From: Hydrangea macrophylla
Lineage: Eukaryota; Streptophyta; Magnoliopsida; Cornales; Hydrangeaceae
Direction of reading: 5' to 3'
Length of the DNA: 64,000 nucleotides
Assembly: GCA_033977485.1 (NCBI GenBank)
Contig: CM066991.1
Coordinates: 57,593,350-57,657,349, forward strand
In this document: positions 11,204-23,466 of the stretch, piece after piece
Layout: every line of letters starts with the position of its first letter
Position numbering within the stretch: the first letter of the stretch is position 1
Notes under the pieces: model-generated
Told to the model about the DNA's origin: nothing
The model's input: the letters and a program-made list of their open reading frames with translations, nothing else
Databases searched by the model: none
Made by a program: the position numbers and the translations under genes

Positions 11204-12680
11204 CAATAAGTTTTCTTGTTCACTTTTCTTAATTAAAACATTAATTATTCTATTAGTTTGTTCACTGTTATTTTTATTGAAGGGATGGGTAGTTATTATC
11301 TAACTATGGATTTATGTCAACTATATTCTTATGAGTAATATCTATAGGTTTATTGTTATGGGGTAGACTTGCTATACTGTTATTTTTTCTCCTTTCTTTA
11401 GTGTAATGATGATCTTTTTTATTTGCTACCCTAGACTTTTTAGACTCAACTATCCTACCAATTTGCTCTTCCGTATGGGGTATTTTTTGAGTCTTACTCT
11501 TACTATTTCTAGTGGGTTGATCATGTTGCCCACATGTGACTTTATCATTTTCTTTAGGTTATTTAGGTTTACTAGGTGTCTTACTAGGTTTGTAATGAGA
11601 TGGGTCACTATTTATACTATCATTTTTTGGTTTGTCACTATTTATACTATCATTTTTTGGGTTTTTACTATGGAGTGATTTACTTTTTTCTTTTTTGAGC
11701 CATGTTCTTTTAGTAGTGAGATCTACCATGTCATGATAATTTTCTAGGTAATCAAAAAAATAGATATTTCTTTTTACTAACTTCATGTATTTTTTCCAAG
11801 CTTTTAAATTGGATATTTTCTCTTCTAGAGTATAAATAGCCCGATAATTGGCTCTGTAAATATCATTAATGGGTGCATTAAATTCGTCTTCTAACATTTT
11901 CATATCAATCTTAAAATCTTTACTCATAGTAAATAAATCTTTACTAAGACCTTCAAAATCTGTTTGAGTAGGAGAAGTAGGATAACTATCTTCACTTGGC
12001 ACCTTGTAACAAGGATTATTAATTTGAACTGAGGTTTAATTCCTTTTAACTTAGTATCAATTTCACTGAGAAGATCTTTACCTTTTCTGACTATTGTAGT
12101 CCTATCAGGAATACAGAATGTTCTTGATCTTGAAGACTTAGAATCAAAATCCTTAATTTTTAAAGAAGATGACCTATCATGTTGTTCATCAAAACTTATT
12201 CTAACTTTTCCATCATTGAATTGTTGAACATGATCTAAATTGATTATATTATTATTTTGGAAATTACTAGAATGATTTTCATTTTCTAAAATCTAACAAC
12301 TAGGTAACTCTACATCTTTCCATAGAATACTCTTAGGAATTTGGATGTTAGCATGTTCAGAACTACTTAACATAAGTAAGGTTTGATTCTTAGGACTTTT
12401 AATTAAAGCATGAACATTAAGATTACTTCTAATACATTTATAATAAACTCTATAAATTAAAGCAAGAACTTGTGAACCATTATGCATATTAATAATTTCA
12501 CCGGCAGTTTTGAATATTTAATGTTAAGGCTTTTAACAAGTGAGGGTCACTAAGACTTAAGGTAAAATCAAGGAAACAATTAAAATGAACTGGTCCATCA
12601 TGAAGAATGGACTCCATAACTCCTATCATACTAGCACTAAAATTTAAAAATCTAGCATTTCTAAGACATAATAAAATTGA
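11204..12680 (-). pseudogene. Pararetrovirus movement-protein C-terminal part and linker (minus)
   Basis: Reverse-complement counterpart of about 19630-21110. It carries the C-terminal half of a 30K-superfamily movement protein, with landmarks such as SSEHANIQIPKSILWKDVE, then a Ser/Lys/Asn-rich linker. The open piece 12002-11559 covers the region after the movement domain. In-frame stops and frameshifts occur. The 5' end is missing: at about 12680 the sequence flips into plus-strand RT sequence. These proteins move virus between plant cells through plasmodesmata; this copy cannot encode one. Confidence 0.78.
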
Positions 12681-14144
12681 AGAATTTATTAAGCAATAAA
12701 TCTCTACAAATCAAGATAGAAAATTTTAAGTCTAGAATTATTAGTAACTTATGTTCAGACTTACCTAATGCCTTTTGGCATAGAAAGAAACAAATAGTTA
12801 CCCTTCCTTATGACAAGAATTTCAATGAGTCTAATATCCCTACTAAAGCTAGGCCTATTTAAATGAGTCAAGAAGACTTGGAGTTATGTAAGCAAGAAAT
12901 TAGTGAATTATTAAATAAAAATATAATTCGTAAAAGTAAGTCACCCTGGTCTTGCCCTGCTTTCTATGTTAGAAAAAATGATGAGTTAGAAAAAGGAACA
13001 CCTAGATTAGTTATCAATTACAAACCTCTTAATAGGGTTTTAGAATGGATTAAGTATCCTATCCCCAATATAAGAGATTTAGTAAATAGGTTAAGCCAAG
13101 CTGTTATTTTGAGTAAATTTGACATGAAGAGTGGATTTTGGCAAATCCAACTCCATGAAAGACCGCCTTTACTACTCCATTTAGACATTATGAATGGAAT
13201 GTAATGCCCTTTGGTCTTAAGAATGCCCCTAGTGAATTTCAAAATATTATAAATGAAATATTTAACCCTTTCAGTCATTTTTCAATTGTTTACATTGATG
13301 GTGTTCTTATTTTCTCAAAGTCAATTGATGAACATTGGAAGCATTTAAATTCGTTTTTCAATACCATCAAAGCCAATGGTCTTGTTGTCTCAGCTTCAAA
13401 AATCAGTCTATTTCAGTACAAAGTTAGATTTCTTGGTCACAATATTTATCGTGGGAAAATTACTTCTATTGATATAGCTATTCAATTTGCTGATAAATTC
13501 TCAGATGAAATTCTAGACAAAACTCAGTTACAAAGATTTTTAGGATCTTTATATTATATATCTGATTTTTATCCTAGTCTTCATTCCAAATGTAAACCTC
13601 TTTTTGACAGATTGAAATCCAATCCCCCTCCTTGGTCATCCGTTCATACATCCATTGTTCAAGATGTCAAAAATATGTCAAGTCCTTGCCATGTCTTGGC
13701 ATTCCTTCAGTTGATTCATTTAAAATTATTCAGACAGATGCTTCTGATTATGTTTATGGAGGAATCCTCCTCCAAAAAGTCAATGGTTCTTCCAATGAAC
13801 AAATTGTGCGATTCCATTCTGGAATTTGGAACAAGGCACAAAACAATTATAGTACTATAAAGAAAGAAATTCTTTCTTTAGTATTATGTATAAGTAAATT
13901 TCAAGATGATATTTTAAATCAAAAATTTCTAGTCAGAATGGACTGCAAAAGTGCTATATTTATTTTAGAAAAAGATGTCAAAATTTTGGCATCAAAGCAA
14001 ATATTTGCTAGATGGCAATCTATTTTATCTATATTTGATTTTGATATAGAATATATCAAAGGCAGTAACAATTCAATCCTTGATTTTCTTACTTGTGAAT
14101 TTTTACAGTGTAAAAATGGAGGACAAGAAGAAGGAGAAGGATAA
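12680..14144 (+). pseudogene. Pararetrovirus reverse transcriptase-RNase H fragment (copy 1)
   Basis: Caulimoviridae-type RT and RNase H, homologous to 21985-23466. Open pieces are 12863-13204, 13204-13860 and 13632-14144. The protease and RT N-terminus are lost at the inverted junction. The RT catalytic box reads YIDG at 13291-13302 instead of YIDD, so a metal-binding aspartate is gone, and there is a small deletion before 13204. The RNase H part keeps TDASDYVYGGILLQK and MDCKSAIFILEK. The end overlaps the start of the next ORF. It is certainly non-functional. Confidence 0.88.
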
Positions 14145-14361
14145 AAAATTCGCAGTTATCCCTCCAACAATTACCCCTCCAATTGGATTAGTTAACAAGT
14201 ATCAAGTACTTGGATCAACATCTAGGCCCAGTTACCAGTCAGCCTCAGCCAGGCTAACCAGCAGTCAATACCTAGTCAATGACACATTTGCTATCAACCC
14301 CATTCAAACAATAGTTAACAGACCCATCCAAACAATAGTTAACAGACCCATCTCATTCTAA
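14116..14361 (+). pseudogene. Pararetrovirus ORF2a N-terminal fragment (copy 1)
   Basis: Starts at the ATG inside the 3' end of the RNase H frame (overlap of about 29 bases), as does the homologue at 23437. It begins MEDKKKEKDKKF, lysine-rich, and matches the first 75 or so codons of that ORF. A 24-bp unit is duplicated (14305-14328 and 14329-14352) just before the junction to the coat-protein-type segment. The function of the ORF is unknown. Confidence 0.78.
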
Positions 14362-16500
14362 GAATAGTAAGTCCAAGCCTAGTAAGACTATAAAAGAATG
14401 TAGCAAACCCCATGAATCACTCCGTAGTAAAAACCCAAAAAATGATAGTAGAAATAATGACCCATCCCATTATAAACCTAGTAAGTCACTTAGTAAGCCT
14501 AAAAAATCTAAAGAGAACACTAGAGACACATGTGGGAAACATGATCAACCCACTAGACATAGTAAAAGTAAGACTCAAAAAATACCCCATACGAAAGAAG
14601 AGAATGAACAAATTGGTAGCATAGAGAATATCCTCACTAAGTCCAAAAAGTCTAAGTCATATAGGCATAGCAAGTCTAGGTCTAAAGAATATACAGAAGC
14701 AAGTAAAAAATATAATGCACTAAAGAAACTAGAGAAAATAAGAGTTTAGAATCACCCCATAACAATAAACCTATTGATACTATTAACGTAATCACCAAAA
14801 CTACATGGATAAAAAAGGAAGATAATAGTAAAATTTTCTCAATAAATCCACCTTTAGAATCTATAGTCATTAATCATAAAGGAACAGTTATAATTGCATC
14901 ACCCTTTAAGTTATCTACTGATACTAAGATTAAAAAGGTTGTAGAACAAAATAATTATACTAATCAATATCTAAATGTTTTAGGAAAACAACTAAAAAAT
15001 ATAGAAACAAAAATAGGAAATCCTGAGTCCCCTAAGATAGAAGAACCCTTAATAAAATTACTAGAGGTTAAACCCATTAGGACATCCCTTAAGTCAGAAA
15101 CTAGTAAAACTATAGATAAAATAGAAAAGATGCTAAAGGATATGGAAAAATCCTTAGGCAAAAGACCTCAAGTTACAGAAGTTGTTGAAGACAATTTATC
15201 CCAAAACCTCAGTACCATTAGTAAAAATGGTATTTCCATAGAAGAAGATTCTAGTGATAATATAACTTTAATAGAAGCACAATTTGCTGATTTAGAATTA
15301 AAAGGAATGAACAGATCCTATAGATCACAAGTCACACCTACTACCATTACCAAAAATTGGTACTCAAGACCTACACCTCCTGACCTCCAATTTGAGGAAA
15401 GAAATATTCAAAACCAGTTTTCAGTTTTTGCTGATAAGTTATATGAATGTAATATTGATGGATTATCTGAACAAGAAATCCTCAATAAGTTAACCCATAT
15501 GACCATGGTGGCCAATAGTTACATAACCAATCATGATATAAGTCAAACTGATATAGTTGATTTGTTTGTTACAGGATGTGGGATGCTTAAATCTTGGTGG
15601 GAAAAACGTATCACTGAAGAATCCAAAGTTAGAATTAGATATGCTATTTAACAAGATGATGAGGGAAATCCCATCTTTGATGAAAAAGTAGAACGTGGTG
15701 TACCTGATGGGAGTTAATACATTAATATATACTATAGTCAAACATTTTGTTGGTACCCCTAGTCATATAACTGCTAGAATACATGACCAGTTAAGTAATT
15801 TAACTTGCCCCACACTTAGTGATTTTAGATGGTATAAAAACGTTTTCATATCTAGAGTTATGCTTAGAAATGATAGTACTAAACTATTTTGGAAAGAAAA
15901 ATTCATAAATGGTTTACCAAGTTTATTTGCACATAAAATCAGAGAAGTACTTAGTAATGACAAAGGAATCATAGATTACAATAATTTAACTTATGGTGAA
16001 ATAATTAGTACAATCTAAAGAGAAGGATTAAGAATGTGTATAGACATGAAAATCAGTAATCAAGCTAAAAGTGATAAACAAAAGGCTAAATATGAGTTAG
16101 GTAATTTTTGTGAACAACATGGTTTGCCACCAATAGCCCCTTCTAGGCAAAATAGGATAAACCATAGGAAACACATAAAACAAAAAAAAAAAACTCAAAA
16201 GACCCATTTTACTCTAGGCCTAGTAACACCAATAATTCAAATAAAGGTAAAACTCTTAATAACAAAAGTAAAACTAGTAATAAAAGTAATGTTAGATGTT
16301 TCAAGTGTGGTAAAATTGGTCACTATGCTAAAGATTGTAAAGTTAAACCCCAGATTAAGTCTTTAGGATTATCTGATGAAGTCACAGAAAATACTTATAA
16401 AATTTTAGAGTTAAGAAATGTTGATTCTGAACAGTCAGATAATGAATTTAGTTCATCTTCTTATGAGTCTAATAAAGAACAATCTGATTCTCCTGATATA
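14362..16500 (+). pseudogene. Pararetrovirus coat-protein region with CCHC zinc finger
   Basis: Broken into open pieces 15130-15651, 15695-16018 and 16034-16366. The first 500 bases are a Ser/Lys-rich linker related to the one after the movement protein at 20600-21100. The body has landmarks of Caulimoviridae coat proteins: WKEKFINGLPSLFAHKIREV, LTYGEIISTI and KAKYELGNFCEQHGLP. The finger CFKCGKIGHYAKDC (CX2CX4HX4C) is at 16297-16338, followed by a Ser/Glu-rich tail. Stops are at about 15651 and 16018, and an A-run near 16182 shifts the frame. This coat-protein region occurs only once in the window; the 18321-25323 unit lacks it. Confidence 0.85.
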
Positions 16501-16865
16501 ATGTTAGGATGTCAAGATGAGTGTTGCAAAAATGTGACAGTTAGTGTATTAACAAAAAATGGTTCACTAGAAAATTTAATATTAGAAATTCGGCATATAG
16601 TTACCCTTCCTTACATTAGAGATTTTTATCAAGTTAGACCTATTATTAGACCTATTCCTATTAAGGCTAAATTTTACCACGTAATTGCTCATTTGGTCAT
16701 TGTTTTCAATCCATTTTGCAAATTTTCAAAGAGTTATAAGGATTATGTCCTCAAGACATATTCATACAATTTACTTCTTTCACGAACTAATATTAGCAGT
16801 AAAGTCAAAAGTTTTATTCACATTCCTTTTCCTCAGTTTACTAACATCATTTTTGATGTTTCAGC
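16501..16865 (+). pseudogene. Remnant of the protease/RT boundary joined to unknown sequence
   Basis: After the coat-protein tail there is a short piece resembling the region before RT: HIVTLPYIRDF at about 16590-16625, compared with HIVTLPYVKDF at about 22097-22130 in the other unit. The protease itself and the RT are absent. The rest (16680-16865) is an open frame I do not recognise. This marks an internal deletion that removed protease, RT and RNase H from the coat-protein-type unit. Confidence 0.6.
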
Positions 16866-18320
16866 AATGTCTGGCCAAGGGAAAAGAAAAAATTGTTGCT
16901 ACGGATGAACATCCAAGGCAAGATTTTACCTTTACCCCTATTCATGGTCAGTCATCCCCAGTCATTTTACAATCAGTTCTAGTCCCCATGCATAGATATC
17001 CAGGTATGACATGTGATTTATCTAAAAAATCTGTGGTCATCCTGGATAATTTATATTCAGCCTTTAAAAAGAGTCATGAAAGACTATTTAACAAATCAAT
17101 GTTAGCAGTAGAATTTCAGTTAAGGGCACTTCAGCTCCAAAAGAAGACCAAACCCAGTAACACCCAAAGAAAGGATTCTTTGCTTATTAGAGAATGTTTT
17201 GCTTTCCTTGGGGGGGGAGGGGGGGGGGGGGGAAGGGAGGGAGGAATCATCACCTCCCAACACTCAAACATTTTCTAGTTTACAAAATCATTTTGCTAGT
17301 CAATATGGTTTATGGCCTGAAAGCATAATCCAGCATAATTATCATTTTAATCTTCAAGCCATATCTCTTTCCAACAAAGTCAAACCCTTATTGAGACATA
17401 AGTTTAGCCAGTTATTTTCCCATAATGCTGATCTAATGAGTCAATTTGAACCCTCTTTATCTGCTGATTACAAGTCATGGTTACATTTCTACCAGTTACT
17501 CCACTAGTCAACTTTTCCTCAGATTCCCAATATCCCAAATGGATTTATCTGCACTGAAAAATTCAGTTGTGGATAAATCTACAGAGCTTTTCGCCTTGAG
17601 TATCAAAATCCACAAGTCATTTTTGAAATCTTTGAAAAAGGATTTCTAAATATTTTAGTAGTCACCTCTTTTAAACAACTCCAATTACTTCCAAAGATAA
17701 TTCGCAACACAGTCAAAGATTATACTAAATGAGTTGATAACAAAAGATTTGGTTACATAGAAATTCTTGGCATCACTTCAGTTAATCCTGAATGGATCCC
17801 TCCTTTTTATGATCTCTACCCTTCAGTTCATCTAGTAAGAATATTTGGAGCCAATGCTTGGAACTGCACTCCTATTAACATACCTGATCTTGAAACTTAG
17901 TTTAGTCAGCCAATACCAGCAAGTAACTCATTCCTTGATCATTGTAAAAGAAGAGCCAAAGCTCTCAACACTATTCGAATAAAACTTTCTGACAGAAATT
18001 GGTTTACTTTGGGTAGAACCAAAAGAATAGTAATCCAGTCATGCAACCCAAGAAGAGATCCATGGATTTCAAAATTAGATAGTGGTCACTTTTCATATGA
18101 TGATATTGGTAAAGAAATATCTGATATCAACATTCAGTCAGAAGAATGCCAATTTTGATATCCAAAGTTTGAAGAACCAAGGGACATCATTTACAATGAA
18201 TTTCATATGCTCCAAAGTTATAATGGTGATTGGTTACCTCATTACCACAGTGACCCTGATGATGATTACCCATTTGATGAAGATGCAGAAGCCAACATCA
18301 TCAATGCAATGGAAGGCTGA
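16866..18320 (+). pseudogene. Pararetrovirus ORF2b (unknown function), coat-protein-type unit
   Basis: Begins near the ATG at 16866 (MSGQGK) and ends at the TGA at 18318-18320. It is read in several frames (16685-17278, 17199-17507, the rest fragmented), with stops, so it is decayed. It differs from the ORF after RNase H at 23437. Visible traits: an N-terminal part with PVILQSVLVPMHRYPGM, a G-run at 17210-17241 that encodes a glycine run, a central part with tryptophans and aromatic residues, and a very acidic C-terminus. Partial minus-strand copies are at 10188-11203 and 25324-26186. I recognise no domain. Confidence 0.65.
17210..17241 (+). repeat. G-tract, potential G-quadruplex
   Basis: Four G-runs, G8-A-G14-AA-GGG-A-GGG, inside the decayed ORF2b. 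It fits the usual G-quadruplex pattern. Such a run could also carry sequencing or assembly length errors. Confidence 0.85.
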
Positions 18321-19268
18321 AGGCATCCAGGTCAATGAATGAAGTTAACCCACAGTAAGGCATCTAAAAGTATTAACCATGGTTAATGCAAAAGTTTCTC
18401 GGTGAAACTCCCATTAACACTGGTTAAAACTACAGTAAAAAGGACAAGTTAAATCAACCTTTCAGCCACAAAAACTAACAGGCTTTTTCAGATTCTGTGT
18501 GATTAAACAGTAATAGATAGAACACTGTAACCCCATGTGATGTACCAGCTTTTCAAAAGTTCTTTACAGCTCATGGTCCATTCACAAGATGCACAGGACA
18601 ATTTTTGACGGCTATAAATCAAACCCTCATTTCCCAGTTACAGGCAGCTCAACTTTCAGCTCAACTGGCAGAGTTCAATTTTCAGAGAGTTCTCAAGAGT
18701 TCAAAAAGAGAGTTTTTTTAGAGAGTTCAATTTTCAACGAGAGTTTTCAAAAGAGTCTTTTGTTAGTGGTATTGGAGATTCGTTTAATAATTCTCCACTA
18801 CTTCTTTCATAAAGAATTTCTGTTATATTCAGTTCATAGTTTGTAATACTTGATGTATACACTGAGCAATTCAGTGCTTGCTTCCCAGTAATCCAATCTG
18901 TAAGTTTTAGTTATTTATTGTCTTCTTTATTTATCTGTGTCTTTCTTCTTCACTCTTTGCTACTCTGATCTTTAATTAATGTCTGTTTCCCCCCACTGGT
19001 ATCAGATCCAAGTCCCGGTTGTTGTGTTTGTTCTTGTAGTCATTCCCTCTTTCTGTGTTTTTGATTTTCAAAACTCTTTTTCAAAAGATTTTTGCAAAAG
19101 ACCATCTAGGCTGAGAGACCACCTGATTAAGATCCTGCCAAGCAGTAAAGCCTGCAGAAGGGAGCGTAAGACGGGAGTGTAAAGGAGGATAAAGAGTATG
19201 AGTCTTCTTAGGTATGTATCTGATGGATTTCTTAGATTAAGAATTTTGTTTTGATTAAAGCCCTTAAG
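18321..19268 (+). promoter_or_regulatory. Pararetrovirus intergenic region, TATA box, leader and tRNA-Met priming site
   Basis: Follows the ORF2b stop and precedes the movement-protein ATG. It holds the palindrome ATTAACCATGGTTAAT (about 18373), a TATAAAT box at 18613-18619, a leader rich in repeated GAGAGTTC motifs (18660-18760), and TGGTATCAGATCC at 18997-19009, matching the tRNA-Met primer site that marks the start of minus-strand DNA in Caulimoviridae. The same order is repeated at 24711-25323 downstream of ORF2a, so one unit runs from here to there, about 6.3 kb. The shared region would drive a greater-than-unit-length transcript; old copies are probably inactive. Confidence 0.82.
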
Positions 19269-21109
19269 ATGGATAGACTATTTAGATCAAACTCAGCAAT
19301 AGGTTCCAGATCTAGAACCTCTTATCCCACGTTACCAGACATAGTTAATGAAGAAGAACATAGGTATGAAGAAGTCAACCAAGATTATAGTGATTGGACC
19401 ATTCCAAGATTTCCACTAGGGAAATTTACAAGTCAAGTTTTCTTAGTATTAGAACTGATTACAATATTAAAATTGTAGAGAAAACCTATAGTATTAACAA
19501 AGAACATGAAAAATGTCAACTCCTTAGTAAAGAGGCAATTAGAAAACATAGATCTGCTGGTTACAACTTCATTCACATAGGGTTAATACAAGTTGCAGTT
19601 AAACCCCTTAATATTAAAGGAATAAATTCATCAATTTTATTATGTCTTAGAGATGCTAGATTTTTAAATTTTAGTGCTAGTATGATGGGACTTATGGAGT
19701 CCAGTCTTCATGATGGACCAGTTCATTTTAATTGTTTCCCTGATTTTACCTTAAGTCTTAGAGACCCCCACTTGTTAAAAGCCTTAACATTAAATATTAA
19801 AACTGCTGGTGAAATTACTAATATGCATAATGGTTCACAAGTTCTTGCTTTAATTTATAGAGTTTATTATAAATGTATTAGAAGTAATCTTAATGATCAT
19901 ACTTTAATTAAAAGTCCTAAGAATCAAACCTTACTTATGTTAGGTAGTTCTGAACATGCTAACATCCAAATTCCTAAGACTATTCTATGGAAAGATGTAG
20001 AGTTACCTAGTTGTTGGATTTTAGAAAATAAAAATCATTCTAGTAATTCCCAAAATAATAATATAATCAATTTAGATCATGTTCAACAATTCAATGATGG
20101 AAAAGTTAGAATAAGTTTTGATGAACAACGTGATAGGTCATCTTCTTTAAAAATTAAGGATTTTGATTCTAAGTCTTCAAGATCAAGTACATCCTGTATT
20201 CCTGATAGGACTACAATAGTTAGAAAAGATAAAGATCTTCTCAGTGAAATTGATACTAAGTTAAAAGGAATTAAAACCTCAGCTCAAATTAGTAATCCCT
20301 GTTACAAGGTGCCAAGTGAAGATAGTTATCCTGCTTCTCCTACTCAAATAGATTTTGAAGGTCTTAGTAAAGATTTATTTACTATGAGTAAAGATTTTAA
20401 GATTGATATGAAAATGTTAGAAGAAGAATTTAATGCACCCATTAATGGTATTTACAGAGCCAATTATCGGGCTATTTATACTCTAGAAGAGAAAAAATCC
20501 AACTTAAAAGCTTGGAAAAAATACATGAAGTTAGTAAAAAAAATGTCTATTTTTTTTATTACCTAGAAAATTATCATGACACGGTAGATTTCACTACTAA
20601 AAGAACATGGCTCAAAAAAGAAAAAAGTAAATCACTCCGTAGCAAAAACCAAAAAATGATACGGAGTAGTATAAATAGTGACAAACCAAAAAATGATAGT
20701 ATAAATAGTGACCCATCTCATTTCAAACCTAGTAAGACACCTAGTAAACCTAAAAAAATCTAAAGAAAATGATAAAGGCATATGTGGGCAACATGATCAA
20801 CCCACTAGAAATAGTAAGAGTAAGACTCAAAAAATACCCCATACGGAAGAGCAAATTGGTAGGATAGTTGAGTCTAAAAAGTCTAGGGTAGCAAGTAAAA
20901 AAGATCATCATTGCACTGAGGAATGGAGAAAAAATAAAAGTATAGCAAGTCTACCCCATAACAATAAACCTATAGATATTACTCATAAGAATACAGTTGA
21001 CATTAATCTACAGTTAGATAATAACTACCAATCCCTTAATAAAAATAATAGTGAACAACCTAATAGAATAATTAATGTTTTAACTAAAAAAAGTGAACAA
21101 TAAAACTTA
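19269..21109 (+). pseudogene. Pararetrovirus movement protein (30K superfamily) and linker
   Basis: The ATG at 19269 is the first good start after the leader. The N-terminal piece 19269-19478 shifts frame near 19430 into 19394-20566, which holds the 30K-type core: LLCLRDARFLNF, GPVHFNCFPDFTLSLRDP and a conserved C-terminal side ending near ILWKDVELPSCW. These proteins bind nucleic acid and form tubules or widen plasmodesmata. Downstream (20512-20763, 20708-21103) is a Ser/Asn/Lys-rich linker in other frames. In this unit the linker passes to the protease region with no coat-protein domain between. Frameshifts and a stop at 21103 make it non-coding. Confidence 0.85.
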
Positions 21110-21743
21110 TTGTTAGATTTAATTAGTAAAATCGATGATGAAGATTTAAAATCAACATATTTAAGTAAGTTTAGAATATTATTAACCAAACAGGAAGAAG
21201 CTAATAAAACCAATTATCCCACTATTAGTCTTGATAAAAAGCTTGAGAGATTTAATAAACCCAAAAAAGAAGTTACAGTTCAAGATTTACAAATTGAAAT
21301 CAAACAAGTTAAAGTTGATATAAAAAATTTTCAAGAGCAAGTTGCCAAAATTGACCAGGACCACAGTAGTGGAGATACTTCCCTTAGTGAAGATTTTAGT
21401 AGTGAAGAGACTTCCCCTAGTAACCAAGATTCTCAGAAAAAAGAAATAGGACAACCCAGTTTGCTTCAGGTCATGAATAAAATACATTTACAAAAATGGC
21501 ACTGCAAAGTTATATTAGTAATAGGCAAAGAATTATAAATAGAGACTATAGCACTTATTGATTCAGGTGCTGATCTTAATTGTATTCAAGAGGGATTAAT
21601 CCCAACTAAATATTATGTAAAAACTAGTGAACGTCTTAGCTCTGCTAATGGTAGCCAAATGTAGATTGAATATAAATTACCCAGTGCACATGTCTGTCAA
21701 GACAAAGTCTATTTTAAAACCCCACTTGTTTTGAATTAAAAAT
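21110..21743 (+). pseudogene. Pararetrovirus aspartic protease region
   Basis: 21110-21538 encodes a charged, coiled-coil-like stretch. After an in-frame stop at 21538 the protease active-site motif DSGAD is at 21560-21574, in LIDSGADLNCI. Another stop lies at about 21663 and one near 21738. Retropepsins of this type cleave the virus polyprotein. The fold is short, as in other Caulimoviridae, and leads into the RT without a gap. Confidence 0.82.
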
Positions 21744-23466
21744 ATGATTGATAAAGTTATTTTAGGAATACCATTTTTATGCTTACTTTACCCATTTACT
21801 ACTAGTAATGATGGATTAACCACTCCTGCATGTGGACAAAAGATTCAGTTTAAATTCCTCAATAAACCCTTACTTAGAGATTTGAAACAGTTAAAAGATC
21901 AATCAGTTTTTAATAATAAAAGTATTCTTTACTGTAAAACTTTACATCTAAAGTCTTTACAAGAAGAATTTAAGTATATAAAAATTGAGAATCAATTAAG
22001 CAATAAATCTCTACAAATCAAGATAGAAAACTTTAAGTCTAAAATCATTAGTAATTTATGTTCAGACTTACCTAATGCCTTTTGGCATAGAAACAAACAT
22101 ATAGTTACCCTTCCTTATGTCAAGGATTTCAATGAGTTTAATATCCCTACTAAAGCTAGGCCTATTCAAATGAGTCAAGAAGACATGGAGTTATATAAGC
22201 AAGAAATTAGTGAATTATTAAATAAAAATATAATTCGTAAAATTAAGTCACCTTGGCCTTGCCCTGCTTTCTATGTTAGAAAAAATGCTGAGTTAGAAAG
22301 AGGAACACCTAGATTAGTTATCAATTACAAACCTCTTAATAGGGTTTTAGAATGGATTAGGTATCCTATCCCCAATAAAAGAGATTTAGTAAATAGGTTA
22401 AGCCATGCTGTTATTTTTAGTAAATTTGACATGAAGAGTGGATTTTGGAAAATCCAACTGCATGAAAGTGATAGATATAAGACCGCCTTTACTACTCCAT
22501 TTGGACATTATGAATGGAATGTAATGCCCTTTGGTCTTAAGAATGCCCCTAGTGAATTTCAAAATATTATGAATGAAATATTTAACCCTTTCAGCCATTT
22601 TTCAATTGTCTACATTGATGATATTCTTATTTTCTCAAAGTCAATTGATGAACATTGGAAACATTTAAATTCGTTTTTCAATACCATCAAAGCCAATGGT
22701 CTTGTTGTCACAGCTTCAAAAATCAGTCTATTTCAGTCCAAAGTCAGATTTCTTGGTTAGAATATTCATCGTGGGAAAATTACTCTTATTGATAGAGCTA
22801 TTCAATTTGCTAATAAATTCCCAGATGAAATTCTAGAAAAAACTCAATTACAAATATTTTTAGGATTTTTAAATTATGTATCTGATTTTTATCCTAGTCT
22901 TCGTTCCAAATGTAAACCTCTTTTTGACAGATTGAAATCCAATCCCCCTCCTTGGTCATCCATTCATACTTCCATTATTCAAGATGTCAAAAAATATGTC
23001 AAGTCCTTGCCATGTCTTGTCATTCCTTCAGTTGATTCATTTAAAATTATTTAGACAGATGCATCTGAGCATGGTTATGGAGGAATCCTCCTCCAAAAAG
23101 TCAATGGTTCATCCAATGAACAAATTGTACAATTCCATTATGGAATTTGGAACAAGGCACCAAACAATTACAGTACTATAAAGAAAGAAATTCTTTCTTT
23201 AGTATTATGTATAAGTAAATTTCAAGATGATATTTTAAATCAAAATTTTCTAGTCAGGATTGACTGCAAAAGTGCTAAATTTATTTTAGAAAAAGATGTC
23301 AAAATTTTGGCATCAAAGCAAATGTTTGCCAGATGGCAATCTATTTTATCTATATTTGATTTTGATATAGAATATATCAAAGGTAGTAACAATTCAATCC
23401 CTGATTTTCTTACTCATGAATTTTTACAGTGTAAAAATGGAGGACAAGAAGAAGGAGAAGGATAAC
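21744..23466 (+). pseudogene. Pararetrovirus reverse transcriptase-RNase H (most complete copy)
   Basis: 21744-22760 is a 338-codon open stretch holding most of the RT: the RLVINYKPLN motif, FSKFDMKSGFW, VMPFGLKNAPSEFQ and an intact YIDD box at 22611-22622. A stop follows at FLG* (22758-22760), where copy 1 reads FLGHNI. RNase H follows in pieces, with a stop at 23053 just before TDASEHGYGGILLQK and later IDCKSAKFILEK. The C-terminus overlaps the next ORF by about 30 bases. The enzyme would copy viral RNA to DNA; the stops make this copy inactive. Confidence 0.92.

Noticed and set aside
12680..23466. Ordinary Gypsy retrotransposon RT
   Set aside because: No integrase follows RNase H; a 30K movement protein, a coat-protein-type CCHC region and a TATA/leader/tRNA-Met layout without LTR TG..CA ends point to Caulimoviridae. 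The 0.6 kb repeats at 18367 and 24711 come from more than one unit length, not from LTRs.
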